From JAPPHA01 sp965221575 (GTDB taxonomy: Bacteria; Pseudomonadota; Alphaproteobacteria; Rhodobacterales; Rhodobacteraceae), in NCBI GenBank assembly GCA_965221575.1, contig CBDCSM010000014.1, positions 620,001-684,000 on the forward strand: DNA of 64,000 nt, in the 5' to 3' direction. Made by a program: the position numbers and the translations under genes. The notes below the pieces were generated by a model. It did not search any database. It worked only from the letters and a program-made list of their open reading frames with translations, and was not told the origin of the DNA. Below, piece after piece: positions 7,671 through 15,842 of the stretch (within the stretch, counting starts at the first letter, position 1; each line of letters starts with the position of its first letter).

Positions 7671-7883
7671 CTATGTTGCGGTCATTTTTATGTTGCGGTG
7701 GCTCAAAAGTGTCCGGTTAAACAGTGACATCGTCGGCTTCTCCGCAACATTTTATTTGGAACGCTGCCCGTATTCGATGGCCGGATCTCCGGCGATGGCT
7801 GCACCGCCGAGTTCGGGCCTCTTCTGTCTGCCCCCTTCTGTCCGGCCAACCCGGCCCATCCGTGACTGAACACGCGCCGGGAT
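7671..7883 (+). repeat. RIT1 long terminal inverted repeat, left copy
   Basis: 213 bp, inverted relative to 14879-15091 with a single mismatch that I can see (near 7775, A for G). It starts with two spaced cores, CTATGTTGCGG and TTATGTTGCGG. It codes for nothing recognisable. Such long near-perfect repeats are not expected of typical RIT elements. Confidence 0.9.
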
Positions 7884-8078
7884 TTCGGCTGCGCCATGAC
7901 ATCCCTGGATGAAGTCGCAATCCCGGCCTCTTCTGATACTATGAACGCCCTGGAGAACCTGTCATGGAGCGCGGAAACTGGCGTTTCAAGCAAGTGAAGG
8001 ATCGCCACACCGCAACATAATTTTTTCTGTTCCCCCGTCATGGCATGATCCTGTCTTCCACAAGAGGGAGACAAGATC
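7884..8078 (+). promoter_or_regulatory. RIT1 leader with inner core copy
   Basis: The non-coding leader before ritA contains an inverted core (CACCGCAACATAA, about 8007-8020) facing the terminal cores. A GGGAGA ribosome site stands before the ATG at 8079. A promoter is presumably here, but I cannot assign boxes with confidence. Confidence 0.4.
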
Positions 8079-9332
8079 ATGTTCGAAGAACTCTTCACCC
8101 ATGGTTCCACCATCGAGAGGTACCGTACGGCACCACTCCTCGATGAGCGGCTTTGTTGGCTTGGGCATTGTGCCGAGAGTGGTGCCCGGCCGAAAACGCT
8201 TCGCAAAATCGCCAGTCATCAGATCCATCTGGTTCACCTTCTCGACCTGCAGACCGGTGATTGCCGCGTTGACATCAGTCGCGTCGAGGCTGCTGCGGGG
8301 CAATGGTCAATGCCTGGCGTACGCCGGTCCGACAAGCATGCGCGGCCGGGTGCCCGACGGAGGTTCATCGGTCGCGCTGTGCGATGGCTGCGTTTTGCGG
8401 ATATGTTCGCGGAGGAGCCTTGCCGGCCACGACACGCGCATATCGACGAAGTCGCAATCTTCGCAAACTGGATGCGCGCGGAACTGGGTTGGTCCGAGAA
8501 GACGGTTCGCGGTTGCTGCAATTCTGTCGATCTTTTCTTCGACAGACTGGATGATCGCGGGATCACCCTGGATTTGGTCTGCATCGACGATATCGACGGA
8601 CAGATCGCCTACTGGCACGCCTGTGGCCTCAGCCGGGTTACAATCCGCAATTACGCGAAACACCTGCGCACTTTCTTCCGTTTCGCCGAAGGCCGTGGCT
8701 GGTGCATGGCGGGACTTGCCGATGGCATCATGGCGCCGCAGTTCCACCCCGGTGAGACGATCCCAAAGGGACTGGATCGGGACGAGATCGTGCACCTGCT
8801 TGCAACCACCGAAGGCGACCGGGCTGCCGATATCCGCGACCGGGCCATTCTCATGGTACTGATCACCTACGGCCTGCGTGCCGGCGAGGTTGCCGGCCTC
8901 AGGCTCGATGACCTGGACTGGAGAGAGGAGCGATTGCAGGTGCGCCGTCCGAAGCCGGGCCGCACCCATCACTATCCCCTGTCGCGCAGTGTCGGGCAGG
9001 CGACCCTGCGCTATCTCCGCGAAGTTCGCCCCCCGCGTCCGGAAAGAGCGCTGTTCCTGACGCTGAATGCACCGATACAGCCGATAACCGGGATCGCGAT
9101 CAACCATGTTGTCAGAAGTCGCGCCTGTCGCATCGGAATTGTCGGCAAGCGCCGCGGCCCACATGCGCTCCGCCATGGTGCGGCCCAGCATCTCCTCGAC
9201 CATGGCCTGTCGATGAAGGAGGTGGGTGACTACCTGGGTCATCGCAGCGTCTCGGCCACTGCCGCATACGCAAGAGTGCAACTCGACACACTGCGCGAGG
9301 TCGGCGAGATCGACCTGGAGGGCCTCTTATGA
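8079..9332 (+). CDS. RIT1 tyrosine recombinase A
   Basis: A 417-aa tyrosine recombinase. The N-terminal half is the core-binding domain. The C-terminal half has TYGLRAGEVAGL (first Arg), a Lys hairpin near VRRPKPGRTHHY, HALRHGAAQHLL (His and second Arg), GDYLGHRSVSAT (His) and the nucleophile in AYARV. The start has a GGGAGA ribosome site 7 nt upstream. The stop overlaps the next start (ATGA at 9329), the tight coupling characteristic of RIT operons. It should be intact. The three proteins are thought to act together on the element ends; individual roles are not established. Confidence 0.9.
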   Translation: MFEELFTHGSTIERYRTAPLLDERLCWLGHCAESGARPKTLRKIASHQIHLVHLLDLQTGDCRVDISRVEAAAGQWSMPGVRRSDKHARPGARRRFIGRAVRWLRFADMFAEEPCRPRHAHIDEVAIFANWMRAELGWSEKTVRGCCNSVDLFFDRLDDRGITLDLVCIDDIDGQIAYWHACGLSRVTIRNYAKHLRTFFRFAEGRGWCMAGLADGIMAPQFHPGETIPKGLDRDEIVHLLATTEGDRAADIRDRAILMVLITYGLRAGEVAGLRLDDLDWREERLQVRRPKPGRTHHYPLSRSVGQATLRYLREVRPPRPERALFLTLNAPIQPITGIAINHVVRSRACRIGIVGKRRGPHALRHGAAQHLLDHGLSMKEVGDYLGHRSVSATAAYARVQLDTLREVGEIDLEGLL

Positions 9333-10282
9333 CCCTCCTGGAAGCGATCGACGCCTATATCGGCTGGCGACGGGCGCACGGCGCGAAGTTCATCTCAAGC
9401 GCATTATTGTTGCATCAGTTCTGCAGGCACGTCGGTGGCGACATCGACTGCGACGCTGTCAGGGAAATGGATGTTCTCGGCTTCCTTGCCGGCAACGGGC
9501 CGCTAACCCGGTCCCGGGCCAACAAATACGGTGCACTGGCCGGGTTCTGGCGCTACGCGATCAGTCGCGGTCATGCCACCCGGTCGCCGCTTCCCGCGCA
9601 AGATGACGAGCCACGAGAACCACGCTCGACACCGCCGTACGTCTTCTCCCGTGACGAATTGCAGCGCCTGTTCGGGGCAATCGATACCAGTCGGCAACGT
9701 CAGGTTCAGCTCGATGCCACCACCCTGCGGGCACTGCTCCTGTTGCTTTACGGTGCCGGTCTTCGGTTTGGCGAAGCGCAGCGCTTGACGTTCGACGATG
9801 TCGACCTGATCGATACGGTGCTGACCATACGCGACACCAAGTTCTTCAAGAACCGCCTTGTTCCCGTCGGAATCCAGCTTGCCGATGCCCTGCGGAGCTA
9901 CGCCGCAAGGCGCAGGGAACGCCCCTTGCCGAAGGGCATGGCCTCGACCTTCCTCGCCAACCGCGATGGCACGCCGTTGGCCGAGCGCACCGTTCACACT
10001 GCATTCGTCAAGGCGCTCAAAACGGCCGGGATCCGGCATGACAAGAGTGATGGACGGCGCGCACCGAGCCTTCATTCGCTACGACATGCAGCGGCCGTTC
10101 ACAGGCTGGAAGCCTGGTACCGGCAGGGCGCCGACGTGCAGCGGTTGCTGCCGGCGCTCTCCACATGGCTCGGCCACTCCAATCTCGACGGAACCCGGGT
10201 CTACCTCTCGATGACGCCCGAGTTGCTGCACCAGGCCTCGGTCCGTTTCGAACACCATGTCAAAGGAGACAATCATGAATGA
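9329..10282 (+). CDS. RIT1 tyrosine recombinase B
   Basis: A 317-aa tyrosine recombinase and the shortest of the trio. The core-binding domain covers roughly residues 1-110. Catalytic motifs are YGAGLRFGEAQRL (first Arg), DTKFFKNRLVPV (Lys hairpin), HSLRHAAAVHRL (His and second Arg), TWLGHSNLDGTRVYL (His, Tyr). The insertion EAWYRQGADVQRLLP before the last His is shared with RitB of RIT2 and RIT3 (NWYRRDQDPERLLP and DWFRQGHDVDAEM) and marks this orthologue group. It overlaps its neighbours at both ends (9329-9332 and 10275-10282), so all three are co-translated. Confidence 0.9.
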   Translation: MTLLEAIDAYIGWRRAHGAKFISSALLLHQFCRHVGGDIDCDAVREMDVLGFLAGNGPLTRSRANKYGALAGFWRYAISRGHATRSPLPAQDDEPREPRSTPPYVFSRDELQRLFGAIDTSRQRQVQLDATTLRALLLLLYGAGLRFGEAQRLTFDDVDLIDTVLTIRDTKFFKNRLVPVGIQLADALRSYAARRRERPLPKGMASTFLANRDGTPLAERTVHTAFVKALKTAGIRHDKSDGRRAPSLHSLRHAAAVHRLEAWYRQGADVQRLLPALSTWLGHSNLDGTRVYLSMTPELLHQASVRFEHHVKGDNHE

Positions 10283-11057
10283 ACCCCGTACCCTCGGCCC
10301 GTGGCTGCGCCGCTTCCTGGCCGAATACATTGTCACGGAACGCAACCTCGCCCGCAACACCCAGCTCAGCTACCGCGACACCTTCGTCCTGCTGATCCCG
10401 TTCATCAGCGCCAGGGTCCGCAAGCCGGTCGAACGCCTCACGGTGGATGACCTCACGTCCCGGCGCGTGCTGGAGTTCCTCGCCCATCTCGAGGACGAGC
10501 GCGGCTGCTCGGTGCAGACCCGCAATCTGCGTCTGTCTGCAATCCGTGCCTTTGCCCGTTTCGTCGCCAGCCGCGATCCCGCGCACCTGGAATGGAGTTC
10601 CAGTATCCGCGCGATCACGGTGAAGAAGGCGACACCCCAACCCATAGGCTGGCTCACCAGGACCGAGATGATGGCGCTGATCGATGTCCCCGACCGGCGA
10701 ACACCGAGAGGAAGGGTCGAACACGCGCTGCTCCTGTGTCTCTACAACACCGGCGCCCGCGTCTCCGAAGCCACCGCCCTGGTGGTTCGGGATCTCGAAC
10801 TCGGGGGCTGCGGTGACAGGCACGCGCTCGTGACCCTCAACGGCAAGGGCAGGAAACGGCGCCAGTGTCCGCTCTGGCCGTGGACCGAAGGCGTGCTCGC
10901 CGAACTGGTGAAGGGGCGCTCCGCCAACGATGCCGTCTTCCTGAGCCGGTATCAGCGGCCCTATACGCGTTTCGGCGTCTACCGGCTCGTGGAACGTTGT
11001 GCCGCCCGCGTGCCCGAACTCGAAGGGAGGAACGTAACACCGCACATGATTCGGCAT
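10275..11057 (+). pseudogene. RIT1 tyrosine recombinase C, 5' part (split by RIT2)
   Basis: 261 codons from the ATG inside the end of ritB, with motifs NTGARVSEATAL (first Arg) and KGRKRRQCPL (Lys hairpin). The frame breaks at HMIRH, where RIT2 has inserted after CGGCAT. Without RIT2 it continues SAACGLLQTKVDLNTIRAWLGH at 14507. The full protein would be about 331 aa, matching RitC of RIT2 (332 aa). As it stands the frame runs a few codons into RIT2 and stops at 11087, leaving the last catalytic residues missing. Confidence 0.9.
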
Positions 11058-11184
11058 AATATCGAGTTCTTTTTTATGTCGGGTTAGATTCCTTTGATCA
11101 TGTTTTTCCTGAAGAATTCTGATTTCTACACGACATAATCCGGGCTCCAATCATCAACCCCGCACGGGGAGAAAGGAGTTCATC

Positions 11185-12423
11185 ATGAAGCATACCATCA
11201 ACAACCAGTTCGTCTTGTCACGGACACCTGACGGCCCGCTTGCGGCCTTCCTTGACGCGTTCGCAAGCTTTGCCAGCGCCAAGGGGTATGCACACCGTAC
11301 AATTCATCGGATGCTTCTGCTGGCAGCCTGCTTCAGCCAATGGCTCAAGCAGGAGGGGATCGAGATCTCCGACATTACCTCCGATCATCCTGCCCGGTAC
11401 TTGCGCTATCGCGCACGACGGTTGCGCGTTCGCCAGCATGATCACTGTACGCTCGGACACTTCATCGAATTCCTGCGCCTTCAAGGGGTGATCCCTCCCG
11501 AGAAGGTGCCGGTATCCCATGCGACCGAGGCCGAGCGTTGGGTGCAGGCCTACGAGCGGTACTTGCGAGAGACACGCGGCCTGGCCGTGGCAACGATCAT
11601 GAACTACGTGCCGTTTGTCCGGAGTTTCCTTCAGCACCGGTTCGGTGCAGGACAGGTGGCGCTCTCACAGCTGTCTGCCAGCGATATCACCGGCTTCGTT
11701 CAACGCGCGGCGCGGGGGTTGCACAGGGAGCGAGCGAAGCTCATGACCGCCGCGCTGCGGTCCTTTCTGCGGTACGTCTGTTATCGCGGCGAAGGGATGC
11801 CGGACCTGGTCGTCGCCGTTCCCACTGTCGCCAACTGGTCGATGACATCGATTCCACGAGCGATATCTGCCGACCAGGTCGACCGAGTGCTGGCCAGCAT
11901 CGACCGCAGCACTGCCATGGGTCGTCGCGACTACGCCATTCTGCTCCTGTTTGCACGGCTTGGCCTTCGCTTGAGTGAAGTTGTGTTCCTCGAACTCGAC
12001 GACATCGATTGGGCCAACGGAACATTGCACCTCCGTACGAAGGGCGGAATACGCAACACGTTTCCACTGTCGCACGAGGTCGGCGCTGCGATCGCGGACT
12101 ATCTGCGTCACGGCCGGCCACCGTGCAGCAGTCGGCGTGTCTTCCTGCGCGTCAGGGCTCCGATCGGCGGTTTCCGCGGTGCCACCGGCATCGGTTCCGT
12201 GGTTCGCCACGTGATCGAACGTGCCGGTGTGGATGCACCGACCCGTGGCGCCCACCAGTTTCGACATGGCCTGGCCACCGGACTGCTGCGGCACGGAGCC
12301 TCGCTCACGGAAATTGGCGACATTCTCGGTCATCGCCATCCCGACACCACCAGGATTTACACCCGGGTCGATCTGGAGGCGCTCCGCTCACTGGCCCTTC
12401 CGTGGCCGGGAGGTGTCCAATGA
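11185..12423 (+). CDS. RIT2 tyrosine recombinase A
   Basis: A 412-aa tyrosine recombinase and the orthologue of the gene entering at 1-176. Motifs are RLGLRLSEVVFL (first Arg), HQFRHGLATGLL (His, second Arg), GDILGHRHPDTTRIYT (His, Tyr). An AAAGGAG ribosome site stands 9 nt before the ATG. The stop overlaps ritB by ATGA at 12420. The upstream leader (11085-11184) holds an inverted core CGACATAATCC facing the terminal TTATGTCGGG, so expression may be controlled by recombinase binding (inference). Confidence 0.92.
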   Translation: MKHTINNQFVLSRTPDGPLAAFLDAFASFASAKGYAHRTIHRMLLLAACFSQWLKQEGIEISDITSDHPARYLRYRARRLRVRQHDHCTLGHFIEFLRLQGVIPPEKVPVSHATEAERWVQAYERYLRETRGLAVATIMNYVPFVRSFLQHRFGAGQVALSQLSASDITGFVQRAARGLHRERAKLMTAALRSFLRYVCYRGEGMPDLVVAVPTVANWSMTSIPRAISADQVDRVLASIDRSTAMGRRDYAILLLFARLGLRLSEVVFLELDDIDWANGTLHLRTKGGIRNTFPLSHEVGAAIADYLRHGRPPCSSRRVFLRVRAPIGGFRGATGIGSVVRHVIERAGVDAPTRGAHQFRHGLATGLLRHGASLTEIGDILGHRHPDTTRIYTRVDLEALRSLALPWPGGVQ

Positions 12424-13364
12424 ACACGCTTCGCGAAGCCGTCCACGAGTACATCGACATGCGGCGCGACCTGGGGTTCAAAATGAACGACACGCGCCGG
12501 GCTCTGTTGGCGTTTGCCACGTTCATGGAACAGAAGCAGGCTTCCTTCGTCACCGTGGAACTGGCACTTGCATGGGCGCAGCAACCCGTTAACGTTAAAC
12601 CGGCACATTGGGCACAACGGTTGAGCCATGTGCGTGGTTTTGCACGTTTTCGCAAAGCTGCTGATTCCCGCACGGAGATTCCGCCTCCGGGGTTGCTGCC
12701 CTTTCAACCCGGGCGGGCAACACCGTATCTGTACTCCGACGAAGAGATCCGGAAGCTGCTGCAGGCCGCACTGGACATGCCGTACACCTTCGAACGGTGT
12801 GCATTGCAGCCCTGGATTTACCATTGCCTGTTCGGCCTGCTGGCCGTCTCCGGCATCCGGGTGGGGGAGGCACGCAATCTCGAACTCCGCGATGTCGACA
12901 TCGACGCTGCGGTGCTGACCATACGTAACGCCAAATTCGGCCGGGACCGTCTCGTTCCGTTGCACAACTCGACCTGCGTAGTCCTTGCCGACTATATCGC
13001 CCGGCGTGAGCGCCACTGGCAGGATCGTCCGGTGTCGCCCTACCTGTTTGTCTCAAGCCGGGGCAACCGACTCGACCGTGCGGGAATCACCCGAACCTTC
13101 CACAAGTTGTCGCGCAAGGTCGGCCTGCGTGGCGAGAATGACAGTCATGGGCCACGCCTGCATGACATGAGGCATACCCTGGCCGTCAGAACCCTGGTGA
13201 ACTGGTATCGGCGCGACCAGGACCCGGAGCGTCTCCTGCCCATTCTCTCCGCCTGGCTCGGCCATGTGAAGGTCTCGGACACGCAGTGGTACCTGGAGGG
13301 GGCTCCGGAGTTGATGCGCGAGGCCATGCGGCGGCTCGAACGTCGCTGGGAGGGCCAGACATGA
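12420..13364 (+). CDS. RIT2 tyrosine recombinase B
   Basis: A 314-aa tyrosine recombinase. Motifs are VSGIRVGEARNL (first Arg), AKFGRDRLVPL (Lys hairpin), HDMRHTLAVRTL (His, second Arg), AWLGHVKVSDTQWYL (His, Tyr). It contains the RitB-type segment NWYRRDQDPERLLP before the last box. The ATG at 12420 is fixed by the 4-bp overlap with ritA; a longer upstream frame would run inside ritA and is rejected. It overlaps ritC by ATGA at 13361. It is intact and of usual length. Confidence 0.92.
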   Translation: MNTLREAVHEYIDMRRDLGFKMNDTRRALLAFATFMEQKQASFVTVELALAWAQQPVNVKPAHWAQRLSHVRGFARFRKAADSRTEIPPPGLLPFQPGRATPYLYSDEEIRKLLQAALDMPYTFERCALQPWIYHCLFGLLAVSGIRVGEARNLELRDVDIDAAVLTIRNAKFGRDRLVPLHNSTCVVLADYIARRERHWQDRPVSPYLFVSSRGNRLDRAGITRTFHKLSRKVGLRGENDSHGPRLHDMRHTLAVRTLVNWYRRDQDPERLLPILSAWLGHVKVSDTQWYLEGAPELMREAMRRLERRWEGQT

Positions 13365-14359
13365 CACACGGAACCAGCCTGGCTCCCCTCCTGGAGCAAT
13401 TCTTCACCCGGCGCCTGATGCAACAGCGCCAGGCGAGCCCGCACACCATCAGTTCCTACAGGGATACGTTCCGCCAGTTCCTGGGCTTCGCCCATCGGCG
13501 TCTTGACCGGGAACCTTCGAAGCTGGACTTCGAGCAGGTCGATGCGCCACTGGTCGTGGCATTCCTCGATGAACTGGAAACGGAGCGCGGAGTGAGCGTG
13601 CGCAGCCGAAACGTGCGGCTCGCCGCCATTCATTCCTTCTTCCGCTTCGCGGCGTTCGAACTGCCGACCCATGCAGCACAGATCCAGAGGGTGCTCGCCA
13701 TCCCGGGGAAAAAATACACGCGCAAACAGGTCGGCTTTCTCAACCGTGACGAAGTCGACGCCCTGCTCGCAGCCCCGGACAAGAGCAGCTGGTCGGGACG
13801 GCGAGATCATGCCTTCATCCTGACCGCGGTGCAAACCGGATTGCGCCTGTCGGAAATGACCGGGCTCAAGCGGGAGGATGTCCTGACAGGGCATGGAGCA
13901 CATGTGAGGGTCATCGGAAAAGGACGCAAGCAACGGTGCACACCGCTGGCCAAACCGACCCGTGCCGTGCTGAAGGCATGGCTGCGGGAACCGCCACGCG
14001 GCACCGAAGATGTGCTCTTCCCCAACGCCAGGGGCAAGCGTCTCACGGTGGACGGCGTACAGTACCTGTTGAACAAGCAGCGCACGAAGGCCGCAGAGAC
14101 CTGCCCGTCATTGAAGGACAAGCGGGTCACTGTTCACCGATTGAGACACACCGTGGCAATGGACTTGCTGCAATTCGGTATCGAACGATCGGTGATCGCA
14201 CTGTGGCTCGGGCATGAATCGGCGGAGACCACCCAGATGTACGTGCAGGCGTCGCTCGCGATGAAAGAGCAGGCGCTCGCCAGAACATCTCCACCAGACA
14301 GTGCTCCGGGTCGATACAAGCCCCCGGATCCCCTCCTCGACTTTCTCAACAGCCTGTAA
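13361..14359 (+). CDS. RIT2 tyrosine recombinase C
   Basis: A 332-aa tyrosine recombinase. Motifs are QTGLRLSEMTGL (first Arg), GKGRKQRCTPL (Lys hairpin), HRLRHTVAMDLL (His, second Arg), LWLGHESAETTQMYV (His, Tyr). The C-terminal tail PPGR/APGRYKPPDPLLDFL resembles the tail of RitC in RIT3 (PPGRYQPEEQIMAFL) and of RIT1 (NRGLMAFLDAL), a family hallmark. The ATG at 13361 overlaps the ritB stop. It is complete. It ends 87 bp before the right terminal repeat. Confidence 0.92.
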   Translation: MTHGTSLAPLLEQFFTRRLMQQRQASPHTISSYRDTFRQFLGFAHRRLDREPSKLDFEQVDAPLVVAFLDELETERGVSVRSRNVRLAAIHSFFRFAAFELPTHAAQIQRVLAIPGKKYTRKQVGFLNRDEVDALLAAPDKSSWSGRRDHAFILTAVQTGLRLSEMTGLKREDVLTGHGAHVRVIGKGRKQRCTPLAKPTRAVLKAWLREPPRGTEDVLFPNARGKRLTVDGVQYLLNKQRTKAAETCPSLKDKRVTVHRLRHTVAMDLLQFGIERSVIALWLGHESAETTQMYVQASLAMKEQALARTSPPDSAPGRYKPPDPLLDFLNSL

Positions 14360-14472
14360 CACCGAAGGATTATGTCGGGTAGTTTGAACGCAGTTGATCA
14401 AAACAATGCGTGAATTCAGACGATTGCAGTCACAGCCCGTCTGCTACCCGACATAAAAAAGAACTCGATATT

Positions 14473-14506
14473 ATGCCGATAATGTCTTGCAAGACATTAT
14501 CGGCAT
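14473..14506. repeat. RIT2 boundary palindrome (34 bp, perfect)
   Basis: Outer arms ATGCCG and CGGCAT flank inner arms ATAATGTCTTG and CAAGACATTAT. CGGCAT is the target hexamer, present also at 11052-11057. The inner arms belong to the element-side recombinase core type. The palindrome is on the ritC side here, whereas in RIT1 and RIT0 it is on the ritA side. Confidence 0.92.
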
Positions 14507-14719
14507 TCGGCCGCCTGCGGCCTGCTTCAGACCAAGGTCGACCTCAACACGATCCGGGCCTGGCTTGGCCATGTCAACCTCGATACCACCAACATCTACG
14601 CCGAAATCGATCTCGAGATGAAGGCCAGGGCGATGGCGTTGTGCGATGCGGCGGAGCCCGGGCCGGAAAAGCCCTGGAAGGATAACAGGGGATTGATGGC
14701 CTTTCTCGACGCGCTCTGA
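14507..14719 (+). pseudogene. RIT1 tyrosine recombinase C, 3' part
   Basis: 70 codons that complete the gene begun at 10275: SAACGLLQTKVDLNT, then RAWLGHVNLDTTNIYAEI with the final His and catalytic Tyr, ending NRGLMAFLDAL. It has no start of its own. The exact reading-frame match across RIT2 shows the insertion was clean apart from the duplicated hexamer and the palindrome. Confidence 0.9.
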
Positions 14720-14878
14720 GCGGAAATGATTATGTTGCGGTGAGCGGGAGAATCCCGATCCCCGGATCACGGTTCCGGCTCACCGCAATTCCTCGTTCTG
14801 CGACGGCCTTGCATGCGAGGGAAAGTGCCGCGTGTACTGCCTCTGATGCGGATCAGTGTCACTTCAGGCACTGCAGAC

Positions 14879-15091
14879 ATCCCGGCGCGTGTTCAGTCAC
14901 GGATGGGCCGGGTTGGCCGGACAGAAGGGGGCAGACAGAAGAGGCCCGAACTCGGCGGTGCAGCCATCGCCGGAGATCCGGCCATCGAACACGGGCAGCG
15001 TTCCAAATAAAATGTTGCGGAGAAGCCGACGATGTCACTGTTTAACCGGACACTTTTGAGCCACCGCAACATAAAAATGACCGCAACATAG
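14879..15091 (-). repeat. RIT1 long terminal inverted repeat, right copy
   Basis: 213 bp, the inverted partner of 7671-7883. Its outer end is CCGCAACATAG (15081-15091), followed by the target hexamer AGGTCC. No extra palindrome is present on this side. Confidence 0.9.
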
Positions 15092-15324
15092 AGGTCCCAT
15101 ATCGCCTTGGCAATGAAGGCCCGCGCCAGTGCCCGGCGACTCTGCTGCGGCCGTCCGGGGCCACGCCAGTATGTATCGACGAAACGCTCGACCTCGACCA
15201 GGTCGAGGACCTGGACCAGATGTTTGTGCTTCTCCATGAGGGGGCCGATTTCTTCAGCGAGTTCAGGAAAAAGTTCCCCTTGAAACCGGGTCCAGATATT
15301 GGATAGAGTGGATTTCAAGGACAT
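15092..15324 (-). pseudogene. DDE transposase, N-terminal part (interrupted by RIT1)
   Basis: The first 77 codons or so, starting MSLKSTLSNIWTRFQGELF and ending FIAKAIWDL at the RIT1 junction. This is the N-terminal region of the transposase whose catalytic part is at 6726-7644. A potential ribosome site (GGAGG on the minus strand) precedes the ATG at 15324. The frame now runs into RIT1 and stops there. Confidence 0.85.
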
Positions 15325-15460
15325 CGGGGTCGCCTCCCTTGGTAGTGTTTTTCGACAACTACACTATACCTTGTGGCGGCTCCGATTTCCAGGATCATCC
15401 GAGCAAAATCGTCGAAATCGGCGGGAAATTCACCCGTCTAAGGGATTTTGCAAGAGGCTC

Positions 15461-15835
15461 GGTAGGATTATTTTTTGCGTCTGGGACAGGAAAGTTCTGA
15501 AGCACCTTTTGAACAACATTCTGGAAATCCCTGTAATTCAGTTTCCTGACTGACTGTCCCTGTCGCGCTGCCTGAAGGCGATCGACCGAAACGGTTGTGA
15601 GATGGTTGCAAACGATCCATTGTCGTCTGCCATCGGCAGCGAATGACGGGATTTCCACGGCCCAGCGCTCGGTCTCGTTTGAGGGTTTGGTGGTAATGGG
15701 GATGACCTGTGCGACGCCCTGGTCGTTGCGTTTCGAGAATATCACGACTGGCCGCCTCTTGCCGAATTCCGGTTTTCTTCGATCTTCCGGAAATTCGCAA
15801 AAATGGATCTGTCTTATTTTTGGTTGAAACATCAT
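15461..15835 (-). pseudogene. MazF/PemK-like endoribonuclease toxin, displaced C-terminus
   Basis: About 125 codons: RRPVVIFSK near residue 27, then VAQVIPITTKP, WAVEIPSF, WIVCNHLTTVSVDRL. These are the SH3-like barrel strands of the MazF/PemK family of mRNA-cleaving toxins. The insertion at 15460 replaced only the last three codons (Ser-Lys-Arg), with read-through into the IS adding a foreign tail, so a near-complete barrel may still be made. The start is ATG 15833-15835 or the preceding ATG. The IS4-type element inserted directly at this start (duplication 15834-15842), so promoter and antitoxin are gone. No antitoxin gene is visible, which fits silencing of the toxin. Confidence 0.7.
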
Positions 15836-15842
15836 TTGCGTT
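15834..15842. repeat. Target duplication of IS4-type element, left copy
   Basis: ATTTGCGTT, repeated directly at 17180-17188. It overlaps the start codon of the mazF-like gene. Confidence 0.85.

Larger units (their letters stand above)
11058..14500 (+). mobile_element. RIT2: intact recombinase-trio element
   Basis: Three complete overlapping recombinase genes lie between 27-bp inverted repeats (11058-11084 and 14446-14472), each with the cores AATATCGAGT and TTATGTCGGG. The right end carries an extra palindrome (14473-14506). The target CGGCAT is repeated at 11052-11057 and 14501-14506, and deletion of the element restores ritC of RIT1. The element is 3.4 kb. It is the only RIT in the window that looks complete. 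Confidence 0.93.
7645..15091 (+). mobile_element. RIT1: recombinase-trio element interrupted by RIT2
   Basis: Three overlapping tyrosine recombinase genes in one direction define a RIT element. It is inserted in a DDE transposase gene with a 6-bp direct repeat AGGTCC (7639-7644 and 15092-15097), and removal restores that reading frame. The ends are 213-bp inverted repeats (7671-7883 and 14879-15091). Without RIT2 the element is about 4.0 kb. It is inactive at least in RitC because RIT2 splits that gene. Confidence 0.9.
6486..15460 (-). mobile_element. DDE insertion sequence (about 1.5 kb) interrupted by RIT1
   Basis: Terminal inverted repeats GAGCCTCTTGCAAAAT (6486) and its complement ending at 15460 are flanked by a 4-bp duplication GGTA (6482-6485 and 15461-15464). 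Without RIT1 the element is about 1522 bp with one DDE transposase gene, consistent with the IS4/IS5/IS1182 group. It disrupted the end of the mazF-like gene and was later disrupted by RIT1. Confidence 0.85.

Noticed and set aside
4931..15091. Reading the many tyrosine recombinases as prophage integrases
   Set aside because: The trio arrangement with ATGA overlaps, inverted terminal repeats and hexamer duplications identifies RIT elements; no phage structural gene is present.
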